From positions 1-22,388 of the IMG/VR virus record IMGVR_UViG_3300025141_000851: a stretch of DNA of 22,388 bases; one strand, written 5' to 3'. Source of the stretch: a virus. Below the pieces are notes generated by a model. The model worked only from the letters and a program-made list of their open reading frames with translations. It did no database searches and was not told the origin of the DNA. Both the position numbers and the translations under genes were made by a program. Within the stretch, counting starts at the first letter, position 1. Each line of letters begins with the position of its first letter. This document shows, one piece after another, positions 1-6,293 of this stretch.

Positions 1-66
1 AACGGCGAATTCAGCAAGTGAATTTCCTTTATTACTCTTTATTTTTTTCATTAAGTTTATGAACAT
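1..66 (-). CDS. Partial gene: type IV prepilin-like N-terminus (22 codons)
   Basis: Only the start of this gene is inside the window; it runs off the left edge. The ATG at 66-64 follows a strong ribosome binding site, AGAGGAG at 79-73, with a 6-base spacer. The translation reads MFINLMKKIK then SNKGNSLAEFAV. A lysine-rich N-terminus, then KG, then a hydrophobic stretch with glutamate five residues after the glycine (G-N-S-L-A-E), is the class III signal layout cleaved by prepilin peptidase, where Glu5 is the conserved pilin residue. That points to a pilin-like, membrane-inserted product. It lies downstream of the terminator at 219-245, so it probably has its own promoter in the 80-218 interval, where I see only a weak -10-like TATAAG at 130-125. 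The function in a phage is unknown to me. With 22 residues visible the gene call is firmer than the family call. Confidence 0.6.
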   Translation of the reverse strand, partial: MFINLMKKIKSNKGNSLAEFAV

Positions 67-89
67 TTAGTTCTCCTCTAACTTATTTA

Positions 90-116
90 AATGGGGTTTT
101 TCCTTGTGATAAACCC
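90..116 (-). promoter_or_regulatory. Hairpin in the leader of the pilin-like gene
   Basis: On the minus strand GGGTTT and AAACCC can pair around an 11-base loop, in the leader 25-50 bases before the start codon. It is not followed by a T-run, so it is not an intrinsic terminator. It could stabilise or regulate the leader. Weak evidence, single sequence only. Confidence 0.25.
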
Positions 117-218
117 TTTCCTACCTTATATGTTACAAGAATCGTACCAAACTACCATGCTGCCAAAGCTTTTTTTTAAGTGTTTATATTGTTAGATTTA
201 CATCTATGAAAAATAGGC

Positions 219-245
219 AAAAAAAAAGTACTCAAGTGAGTACTT
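219..245 (-). terminator. Intrinsic terminator of the ncRNA transcript
   Basis: On the minus strand an 8-bp perfect stem AAGTACTC/GAGTACTT closes a 4-base loop (ACTT) and is followed directly by nine T residues (complement of 219-227). This is a standard Rho-independent terminator. It lies about 700 bases after the promoter at 954-982 and just before the pilin-like gene, so it delimits the non-coding transcript. Confidence 0.8.
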
Positions 246-309
246 CTTTATGTGTATCATTTTGTTATAACAATAAGTTACACTAAATGTATGATTATGT
301 TACATGATA

Positions 310-366
310 AAAATAAGGGGGAAATGGGAGTAGTGATGGAGCTACCATGTACATCCCAAATCCCAC
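310..366 (-). terminator. Possible branched terminator or 3' domain of the ncRNA
   Basis: On the minus strand GGG-ATT-TGGGA (366-356) can pair with TCCCA-TTT-CCC around a 3x3 internal loop, enclosing a small ATGG/CCAT hairpin, and the 3' side runs into CCTTATTTTTAT. It may be a weak terminator or the 3' closing domain of the structured RNA upstream. The clean terminator at 219-245 is a stronger stop signal. Confidence 0.35.
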
Positions 367-947
367 AGATTTTCTCTCAATTCAACGACCAGTGTGTGGT
401 ATATTTCTCTTAGTCGGAAAGGAAGTTACCAAAGAACAAGACTATTAGTCACTATTCTTTCTTCCTTACATCTTCCCTCAGCCCTTGGTCAACTAGCCTA
501 CTTATTTTACGACCTAACGGGTCCAGAACTCTCTTGAGATTTCTGTTTTGTAACCTTATCCTATTTTTCAAAAAACTAATTCTTTGGGATTTCAAATTGG
601 TAGAAATCCCGAAACCACCATCTTTTTCAAATTATCGTAGAAAAAGACAAAAACCACGAATCTGGCCCGATGGAAGGGGTTCGAACCCAACAGCCATTCT
701 AACGAAACTCAAGTCATCAACTCTTTGTCTCTCTGACAACCAATACTCCGATGGGTGATTAATCCATCGTTAAGAGCGTCATCGGATTGGTCTACTCAAG
801 TGAGAGATTTTAACTCTTACAGGACTTTCACCACTCTTTCACCGAAATCTTCTTATGTGACTTTACGCCCTTAGTCACTTTTCAATGTTATCCCAATCTA
901 ATGGGTCGGGCTTAAATCAGTATTTTTAACATATCTCTCATTTCCTA
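310..947 (-). ncRNA. Large structured non-coding RNA candidate (about 630-730 nt)
   Basis: No credible gene is found here on either strand; the only plus-strand open frame (534-758) has no ribosome binding site and crosses the RNA-like folds. Sampled 60-base lines reach about 40-50% G+C, against roughly one third in the genes. A strong promoter (954-982) sits just upstream and a terminator (219-245) downstream. Minus-strand helices seen by eye: GCCCGA 911-906 with TCGGGC 670-665 closes a domain containing hairpins 905-902/895-892, 878-873/862-857, a long bulged stem 790-780/753-740 (5+6 bp with a 3-nt AGT bulge), 739-735/729-725 and a GGGTTCGAACCC hairpin at 688-677. A second part has 646-640/628-622 (7 bp), 610-603/593-586 (8 bp), 545-541/528-524, 523-520/514-511 and a nested arm 494-487/430-424 over 460-455/436-431 and 450-447/443-440. 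Size and setting resemble the ornate phage RNAs GOLLD and ROOL, but I could not match a consensus. Confidence 0.65.
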
Positions 948-953
948 TACCTT

Positions 954-982
954 AATATACGAAGAATGCAAACAAAAGTCAA
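954..982 (-). promoter_or_regulatory. Strong sigma70-type promoter of the ncRNA
   Basis: Minus strand: -35 TTGACT (982-977), exactly 17 bases, -10 TATATT (959-954), expected start near 947. Upstream of the -35 lie two A-tracts (about 983-1010) that look like an UP element. A 28-base block covering the A-tract, the -35 and most of the spacer is identical to that of the promoter at 1782-1810. It lies after the stop of the 38-residue membrane protein and directs transcription into the structured RNA region. Confidence 0.8.
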
Positions 983-1010
983 GAGCTTTTTTCACTTTTT
1001 TCAAGCTTTT

Positions 1011-1127
1011 TTATGGATGAAATGGAGCTCCATCAAGAATAAACATTATAACCATTAACATATATAATAGAGCTATACATACTAACCCCATTAACATATC
1101 TTTTACATTTTCTTTTATGTTAGACAT
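1011..1127 (-). CDS. Small single-pass membrane protein (38 aa)
   Basis: This short frame starts at ATG 1127-1125, inside the last codons of the upstream gene (stop 1122-1120), so the two are translationally coupled. GAGGTAGG just upstream can serve as the ribosome binding site. The product begins MSNIKENVKDML, continues with about 20 hydrophobic residues (roughly 12-31, rich in Leu, Ile, Val and Met) and ends in a short polar tail DGAPFHP. This is a typical single transmembrane helix with a charged N-terminus. It is the last gene of a three-gene unit driven by the promoter at 1782-1810, and its stop lies directly before the A-tract of the next promoter. Function unknown; small phage membrane proteins can act in lysis control or superinfection exclusion, but nothing here decides that. 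Confidence 0.6.
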   Translation of the reverse strand: MSNIKENVKDMLMGLVCIALLYMLMVIMFILDGAPFHP

Positions 1128-1425
1128 AACCTACCTCTTTATTAACTATTTTGGTCAACTGACCAGCATATTTTAACATTTTCTTACGAGCTATTTTCAT
1201 TTGTTTAAATGTAAGAAAATTAGTCTTATTATAAAACTTTACAAACGAACTCATAATATCACCATCAACACCACTAAAACCTACTCCATTATTATAGTAA
1301 GTTCCACCATTTTCCTTTTCATCTTCAGTCTGTAAATCATATATTCGTTTCATACCACGAATGACAGCGTCATCACGACTTTCTATCAAACCTTTAATTT
1401 CTTCTTTAGTCCAAACTTTCATCAT
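1120..1425 (-). CDS. Conserved small phage protein, unknown function (101 aa)
   Basis: The start ATG at 1425-1423 overlaps the stop of the previous gene (TGA 1424-1422) in an ATGA junction, so translation is probably coupled. The protein is hydrophilic and mixed-charge. Its core NGVGFSGVDGD, followed by a helical segment ending in RKKMLKYAGQL, fits a small domain that I remember from many marine phage genomes as a hypothetical protein, alone or attached to other proteins. No catalytic motif is visible. The basic C-terminal half (LTFKQMKIARKKMLKYAGQL) could contact nucleic acid, but that is only a charge argument. Expression should follow the promoter at 1782-1810, separately from the tail operon. 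Confidence 0.75.
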   Translation of the reverse strand: MMKVWTKEEIKGLIESRDDAVIRGMKRIYDLQTEDEKENGGTYYNNGVGFSGVDGDIMSSFVKFYNKTNFLTFKQMKIARKKMLKYAGQLTKIVNKEVGYV

Positions 1426-1760
1426 ATCAAATAATTAGGACCTGTCCAAGCATACCAATCAGAACTACCATCAAAAATTGAACCTCTAACGTGTTTAGCA
1501 GGAGCTCTCCAACCAGCCGCTTTAAATACATCACCAACAAAGTAAGGAATACCTTTCAACATACCATCTGTTTTAGCAACAAATCCCCAAACAGAATTAT
1601 CATGTATCACTTTATCAAATTTCCTACCAGGACTAATACTTAAAACAAGACCATCTGGTTTATAAGTTTTAGATGGATTCCAAGATTTATACTTATTATT
1701 GATTCCAATAAGTAAATCACTTATCGCTGAATCATACATTTTTTTGTTTTCTTTATTCAT
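1422..1760 (-). CDS. Conserved small phage protein, unknown function (112 aa)
   Basis: First gene after the promoter at 1782-1810; the leader is only about 15 bases and carries GAGG seven bases before the ATG at 1760-1758. The protein has a short helical N-terminus and then a probable beta-rich domain: SISPGRKFDKV, NSVWGFVAKTDG, GDVFKAAGWRAPAKHVRGSIF and WYAWTGPNYL. The pattern 'SPGRKF-K-V ... WGFVAK ... GD-FKAAGW-APAK--RG-IF ... WTGP-YL' matches a family I recall as a hypothetical protein of cyanophages and other marine myoviruses. Substrate and function are unknown. It ends in a 4-base overlap with the next gene. Confidence 0.75.
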   Translation of the reverse strand: MNKENKKMYDSAISDLLIGINNKYKSWNPSKTYKPDGLVLSISPGRKFDKVIHDNSVWGFVAKTDGMLKGIPYFVGDVFKAAGWRAPAKHVRGSIFDGSSDWYAWTGPNYLI

Positions 1761-1781
1761 TTTATCCTCAACTTCTACCTA

Positions 1782-1810
1782 AATATAACGATAATGCAAA
1801 CAAAAGTCAA
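1782..1810 (-). promoter_or_regulatory. Strong sigma70-type promoter of the small-gene operon
   Basis: Minus strand: -35 TTGACT (1810-1805), 17-base spacer, -10 TATATT (1787-1782), expected start near 1775, 15 bases before the ATG at 1760. An A-tract of the UP-element kind lies at about 1811-1827. A 28-base block (six A, GCTC, the -35 and TTTGTTTGCATT) is identical to the promoter at 954-982. It sits directly after the last tail-operon gene, which has no terminator of its own. Confidence 0.8.
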
Positions 1811-1834
1811 GAGCTTTTTTACTTTTTTTATAAC

Positions 1835-2257
1835 CTATATTTTCCTATCCTTCTCCCAAGACTCTATATCTATTATCGAATAAATTCGAGTTGGTATAAC
1901 ATTTAAATCATTCTCATTTGTTAACAATAACGAATTTCTATACTCTTCCCAAGGAATAGGAAATGTCTTGTCGAGTACACCATTATTCTTTTCTCGAATG
2001 ATTTGATTTATTGCGTTTATTGTATATAAACTATTTGTTTGTTTCTTTCTATGTAACGAAATTGTATCTCTTGTATCCGAACCTGCAAAGTCATAATCAC
2101 CTGTTATATTGTATGTACATATTAATTCATGATGGTCATTCTCATTAGTGAATACATAAATTTTATTGAATAGTATTTCATGGCATGCAATGATTAGGTC
2201 TATGGTATCATAGAGTTTATTCCTTTTCGTGAATGTACATAATAGTTGAGATTTCAT
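1835..2257 (-). CDS. Conserved phage protein, unknown function (140 aa)
   Basis: The last gene of the tail operon. Its ATG at 2257-2255 overlaps the stop of the 608-aa gene in a TAATG junction and has no separate ribosome binding site, so it relies on translational coupling. Visible features: an N-terminal strand QLLCTFT, the segment FNKIYVFTNENDHHELICTYNI, DTISLHRKKQTNSLYTINAIN, NNGVLDKTFPIPWEEY and a C-terminal LLLTNENDLNVIPTRIYSI. I recognise this combination as a hypothetical protein family that recurs in marine phages, with no assigned function. No membrane segment or catalytic motif is obvious. Its tight linkage with the polymerase-like and nuclease-like genes suggests a common process, which is inference. 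Confidence 0.75.
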   Translation of the reverse strand: MKSQLLCTFTKRNKLYDTIDLIIACHEILFNKIYVFTNENDHHELICTYNITGDYDFAGSDTRDTISLHRKKQTNSLYTINAINQIIREKNNGVLDKTFPIPWEEYRNSLLLTNENDLNVIPTRIYSIIDIESWEKDRKI

Positions 2258-4083
2258 TAGATAATATCTTTTAATTTTTTATCAATATCAAAAGCCCCTA
2301 TAATAGCCTGACCTTCATAATTTTGAGTTATACGACTTGATGAATTAGTACCAGTTCTTACCTTAACATAAAATTTACCAGCTTCGGCTATTTCTTGTAA
2401 TAAATAACAAGTAATTACATAATAAACGTTCTTAGGATTCTGCTCACTTTGTGGATGTATATCAATACCAATTAACTCAATATTAATATCATCTCCATCA
2501 AATCTTTTCTCTACCGTTTCCGCTGTACCTAAATAAGAATATGCTTTATCACCAGTTTCCATCTTACCATATACTTTCCAAAGTGGTTGATTAGTAGCTC
2601 CAAACAACATTTCAGTAATTAAATCTGCAATTATCTTTTTTAATTTAGAACTTTTACTTGTTAAATCTCCAACCATTTCTAATGTGGCCATATTAGCTAT
2701 TAAATTAAAAACAACTTTAGTACCTGGTTCTTTATCACCTTTAACCGCAGGTATCTTCTTTAATTTCCCCAATTCTTTTATTACACCATAACCCAAATCA
2801 CCAATATTATTTAGTTTCTTTTTTACAACACCAACTTCTTTAGCCAAATTAGAATACGCTTTTGCTGGACTATTATATATAGCTTTTACAGTAGCTCTCG
2901 TAGGAGCATTCATATCACCTTCCATTAACAAATTAACATCGTCTTCTGTCCACTCTTTAATTGTGTAACCACTTGTTAATTTATTAATAGTTTTTGCTTT
3001 TATTGTTGCTCCATCATTAAATGATTTAGAAAAGAAACCTTTAAGTTTTGATAATCCACTATTGACCAAATTCTTTGCTTTAGTAAAAATAGAAGAAGTA
3101 AAACTTTTTACCTTATCCCATAAACCCTCATAAATCATTTGCTCAATTTCATTAGGTTCATAGTGTGATAATAAATAATTTGAAGCTTCTTTGTTACTCA
3201 TTCCAAGACTATATGTACCCCTCAACTTTTTAGAAAATTTACCAATTTGGGAACTTCCAACACCTTTTTTAAGAGATGCTTGCATATAAATTATTTTATC
3301 TCCCAATTTTACCGTTCCATCTGATTCATTTCCTACAATTTCATTTGTATCATCTTTTAATGCTTTTAATAATGTACTAGCATCTACATTTGATAATATA
3401 GCGTCTGGTGTAGCAGTTTTAGCACCTTTTCTTGTAATACCTCTATTTACTTCTGCTTTATAAAAATCCATAATCTTATCATGAATAAAATTAGGTTTAA
3501 AACTAACCTTCTCGGCTACAAATACTAACATTCCCCACGCTAAACCACCAGCTACAGCAATATCTTGTAAATTATTTTCATAAAAATTAGGAACACCATC
3601 TTCCATTTTTAATTCAGGTAATGTAAAACCTTTTATCAAACCTACTCCGGCCGAATTCCAATCACCAGCTTTTCCTAATCCCTTTAATAACTCTTTTTTA
3701 GCTTTATCACATAAATCTATTATAGATTTACATTGTTTTTTAAAATCATTTATATCGTCTTTCTTTGTGATTTTAATTTTTTTAAATACTTTTGGTGATT
3801 CTAATAAATCAATAAATGGTTGTTGTGATACACCAGTTGTTCCTATTAAAGCCGCAGTTTCCATCATAGCCGTATTTAATGACGCATCTTGATTACTACC
3901 CTCATTTAATATAACATTTGGTATAAAAATTGGTTGAACCCCATCTATTAATTCTAACGAATAACCAAAATCTTTCATTACATCACGTAAAACTGTTCTA
4001 TGATATCTGTTAGTATAGATTGGTGCCCTACCACTCATCCTATCTGACCACTCTTTTACTAATTTGTCGTAGTTAATTTTCAT
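2257..4083 (-). CDS. Virion or DNA-processing protein with possible PD-(D/E)XK nuclease core (608 aa)
   Basis: The start ATG (4083-4081) overlaps the upstream stop in an ATGA junction. The N-terminal 45 residues (KLVKEWSDRMSGRAPIYTNR ... VLRDVMKDFGYS) are a helical segment that I recall at the N-terminus of several marine phage proteins. The middle holds KTATPDAIL (about 222-230) and, 40 residues later, IIYMQASLKKGVGSSQIGK (about 264-282). A 'K-x-TPD-hydrophobic' followed by a strand ending in 'x-SLK-K' and then 'Q-x-GK' is how PD-(D/E)XK restriction-endonuclease-like proteins often look, here with Gln-x-Ser-Leu-Lys at the catalytic strand. The C-terminal half is lysine-rich with no recognised domain; around 325-350 it has a long helix with FTSSIFTKAKNLVNSGL. 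Gene call very firm; nuclease assignment is inference from motif spacing only. Confidence 0.85.
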   Translation of the reverse strand: MKINYDKLVKEWSDRMSGRAPIYTNRYHRTVLRDVMKDFGYSLELIDGVQPIFIPNVILNEGSNQDASLNTAMMETAALIGTTGVSQQPFIDLLESPKVFKKIKITKKDDINDFKKQCKSIIDLCDKAKKELLKGLGKAGDWNSAGVGLIKGFTLPELKMEDGVPNFYENNLQDIAVAGGLAWGMLVFVAEKVSFKPNFIHDKIMDFYKAEVNRGITRKGAKTATPDAILSNVDASTLLKALKDDTNEIVGNESDGTVKLGDKIIYMQASLKKGVGSSQIGKFSKKLRGTYSLGMSNKEASNYLLSHYEPNEIEQMIYEGLWDKVKSFTSSIFTKAKNLVNSGLSKLKGFFSKSFNDGATIKAKTINKLTSGYTIKEWTEDDVNLLMEGDMNAPTRATVKAIYNSPAKAYSNLAKEVGVVKKKLNNIGDLGYGVIKELGKLKKIPAVKGDKEPGTKVVFNLIANMATLEMVGDLTSKSSKLKKIIADLITEMLFGATNQPLWKVYGKMETGDKAYSYLGTAETVEKRFDGDDINIELIGIDIHPQSEQNPKNVYYVITCYLLQEIAEAGKFYVKVRTGTNSSSRITQNYEGQAIIGAFDIDKKLKDII

Positions 4084-4985
4084 TTGTGTATATGTCCACC
4101 ATTTTGTTTATACCATTTATGATATTGTGATATGTTTCCTACAACAACTGGAACATTACCAGAAGCAGTTCCAATAAGTTTTTCAAGTTCAACTTGTTGT
4201 ACACCATTCATTTTATCAATAACTTTATCTAATACAAAAACACTTTTAATTTTAGTATCATATACTAAAAGTTCATTCCAAGCTTGTCTTTGCCAATGTT
4301 TATTACCACTAAGTGTTGTATCTGGTTCTACAAGATGTTTTTTAATTTCTTTTTTATGTTTTAACATCCATTTATTTGATAAGTCAATATACTTAACAAT
4401 CCATCTATTTGCAAGCATGTTTTTTTGTTTTTTAGTTTCATCGGAATCAGTTTTGAATCCCTTCTTTCTCATTTCTTTTTCTATTCTCTTTTCTTCTTTT
4501 TCCCATGTATCCCATCCATATATACCAGCTTTCTTACGCATAAAATAATGGTCATTTTGAGCATCCACATCACACATCCAAGGAGTAAAAAACCATGCCC
4601 GTCCTTGTTTATCTCTCCCCGTGGCCATATCCATAATCTTTCTTGCCAATAAATTTCCTTGTATGTGAAACACTATACCACCAGTTGTTTGAATACCACC
4701 ACCTGTAGCAAGTTTAGAGTCTATACCCATACGAGTAAATGCGGAAACAGGTTTCTTATTACCAAGTACATTTTTTACAAACTTAATATTTTTTATATCT
4801 GTCGCATGAAAAGCATTTACTGGTATTTTTTTACCTAATACCTTGTCTACTATCCCCGTTGTAAGTGGTACATTCTTTCCTTTTAGAACATAATCCATTA
4901 CTTTTTCTGTCCATGCGGGATATGTCTTACCATCAAGTTTTACTTGTCCACCCTTTTCTACTAATAAATCTTTCAACTTAATCAT
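4080..4985 (-). CDS. Phage protein of unknown function, possibly ADP-ribosyltransferase-like (301 aa)
   Basis: Start ATG 4985-4983 overlaps the stop of the polymerase-like gene by 8 bases; the 3' end overlaps the next gene by 4. The N-terminus MIKLKDLLVE is a short motif I have seen at the start of many marine phage proteins. Residues about 58-111 read AFHATDIKNI, then SAFTRMG, then a glycine-rich ATGGGIQTTGG and the strand VFHIQGN. A 'F/Y-H-x-T' strand followed by 'S-x-F-T' and a G-rich turn before a beta strand is reminiscent of the ADP-ribosyltransferase or RNA 2'-phosphotransferase fold, but the last catalytic Glu motif is not clear. A charged helical region (EKEEKRIEKEMRKKGFKT) follows. 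It could equally be a structural or ejected protein. Confidence 0.8.
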   Translation of the reverse strand: MIKLKDLLVEKGGQVKLDGKTYPAWTEKVMDYVLKGKNVPLTTGIVDKVLGKKIPVNAFHATDIKNIKFVKNVLGNKKPVSAFTRMGIDSKLATGGGIQTTGGIVFHIQGNLLARKIMDMATGRDKQGRAWFFTPWMCDVDAQNDHYFMRKKAGIYGWDTWEKEEKRIEKEMRKKGFKTDSDETKKQKNMLANRWIVKYIDLSNKWMLKHKKEIKKHLVEPDTTLSGNKHWQRQAWNELLVYDTKIKSVFVLDKVIDKMNGVQQVELEKLIGTASGNVPVVVGNISQYHKWYKQNGGHIHK

Positions 4986-6279
4986 TAAATTTGTCCGTTA
5001 TATTTTCCATTTTATGATAGTTTTGCCCCTTTGCGATTTTCACTGGGTACATACCACCTTGTTCTAAAATGTCCTTTACCATACCAATAAACCCCAACCC
5101 GTCACTAATTTTGAAGTCAAATAGAAATGAATCGTAACTATAAAGAACTAACTTGCTTTCATAATTTTCTATCTTAGGAATCAATTCCGCAAGAACTTTC
5201 ATATTATTCTCCGTCTCCATCAACTGAATAAGGTAATTGAATACTTTATTCTTATTCATTTCGGATAGATTATCTCTATATATTCTCTTATTATAAATAT
5301 CAGATGTTATAAAAGCTTCATCTTTATAGGTCTTCCAAGTCTTTTCTATATAATCATGAACTTTACCAAAAAATGGATTCATTTGAACCACTTCTATTGG
5401 AATATGACCATACAAATATTTAAATGAAAGTTTTTTACTTTCTTCATAATCACACCCATAAAACTTTGCCATATGTTTATGTACTGAACCATTAGGAAAT
5501 TTATAATCAACCACATCACCAATCAACCTTAAATGATATGCGTCATAATCCATCTCAACCAACATTCCACCATCAAATCTACTAATATATTTTTCTCTAC
5601 TACCATCAGTTTTATTTAACGCTGCAAAATTAGTACCACCAAATCTATTTGATGGTCTTCCAGTTGTTGTATATGGATTATACTCTGAATAAACTAATCC
5701 ATCTTTGGTCATTAAACCATGTTGTTCTATATATTGTAAACTTTCTAATACATCAAAATTATAAGTCTCATAACAAGTTGGTTGTTTACCAAGAGCCGAT
5801 ACTTTTATTTTATCAACAACTTCTCTACACCACTCAACGTGTTTCAATACAGGAACAACACAATTTAAATTAGAAAATTTATAAAAACGAGTATAAAAGT
5901 GTTGATGAGCATTAGTTATTATTTCATCAATCATAAGTGGTTCATTTTTTCGTAAATAATGCATCAATTGAATATCACATACATTCTCCCACTTTACAAA
6001 ATGTAATAACTTCTTTTTATCATAAGTATATACATTTTTTGATGTCCGAGTTAATGTAATATATTTGTTATCTAAATTAATAGTATCAGAATGTTTAAAT
6101 GGTAAAACATATTCATCCGTAGAATCATTAAGTAACCTAATATAAAATAGGCATAATTCTGTATCAATTGGATGTTTATTTACATCACATTGTATAGGAA
6201 TAACTACGGAATCGTTTTCTTCAAACTCTACCATGAATTTTTCCCACTCTTTGTGCGATTCAACTATAACCATTGACAT
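4978..6279 (-). CDS. Compact family A DNA polymerase-like protein (433 aa)
   Basis: Family A (Pol I-type) polymerase motifs appear in order: TTTGRPSNR (204-212) matches the TTGR-S element; motif A DYDAYHLRL (244-252) matches DYSQIELRI with the metal-binding Asp kept; motif B SKKLSFKYLYG (281-291) matches AKxxNFGxxYG with Lys, Phe and Tyr kept; FNYLIQ (347-352) matches the N-x-x-x-Q of the Q-helix; motif C YSYDSFLFD (380-388) matches VHDELVFEV with the second catalytic Asp kept. Unusual changes: motif A Glu is His, motif C HDE is YDS, and the motif B Arg four residues before the Lys is Tyr. The fingers are short (38 residues between motif A Asp and motif B Lys). Residues 1-150 resemble a degenerate 3'-5' exonuclease domain without a clear DEDD set. 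AAAGG lies 8 bases before Met3 (6273), which may be the true start rather than Met1. It is odd for such a gene to sit at the end of a tail operon. Confidence 0.85.
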   Translation of the reverse strand: MSMVIVESHKEWEKFMVEFEENDSVVIPIQCDVNKHPIDTELCLFYIRLLNDSTDEYVLPFKHSDTINLDNKYITLTRTSKNVYTYDKKKLLHFVKWENVCDIQLMHYLRKNEPLMIDEIITNAHQHFYTRFYKFSNLNCVVPVLKHVEWCREVVDKIKVSALGKQPTCYETYNFDVLESLQYIEQHGLMTKDGLVYSEYNPYTTTGRPSNRFGGTNFAALNKTDGSREKYISRFDGGMLVEMDYDAYHLRLIGDVVDYKFPNGSVHKHMAKFYGCDYEESKKLSFKYLYGHIPIEVVQMNPFFGKVHDYIEKTWKTYKDEAFITSDIYNKRIYRDNLSEMNKNKVFNYLIQLMETENNMKVLAELIPKIENYESKLVLYSYDSFLFDFKISDGLGFIGMVKDILEQGGMYPVKIAKGQNYHKMENITDKFND

Positions 6280-6293
6280 AACCTTTACTTGTT

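Noticed and set aside
663-690. Phage attachment site made of a tRNA 3' end
   Set aside because: No integrase or other lysogeny gene in the window and the tRNA-like part is imperfect; kept only as a remote alternative.
534-758. Plus-strand open frame of 74 codons
   Set aside because: No ribosome binding site, no family character, and it runs through the structured RNA on the opposite strand.
663-770. Possible tRNA (Ser-like) on the minus strand with T-arm, G discriminator and CCA
   Set aside because: The T-stem has only three pairs plus two T-T mismatches, the best 5' acceptor match puts the length at 108 bases, and there is no D-loop GG or anticodon arm.
663-911. Possible one-piece or permuted tmRNA
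   Set aside because: The tmRNA 5' consensus (GGATTCGAC element), an Ala-type acceptor with G-U pair and a tag frame are all missing.
661-911. RNase P RNA or group II intron, suggested by GGTGAAAGTCC and GTAAGAG
   Set aside because: Only short chance-like matches; the conserved AGAACCCGG of RNase P and a foldable domain V with its catalytic triad are absent.
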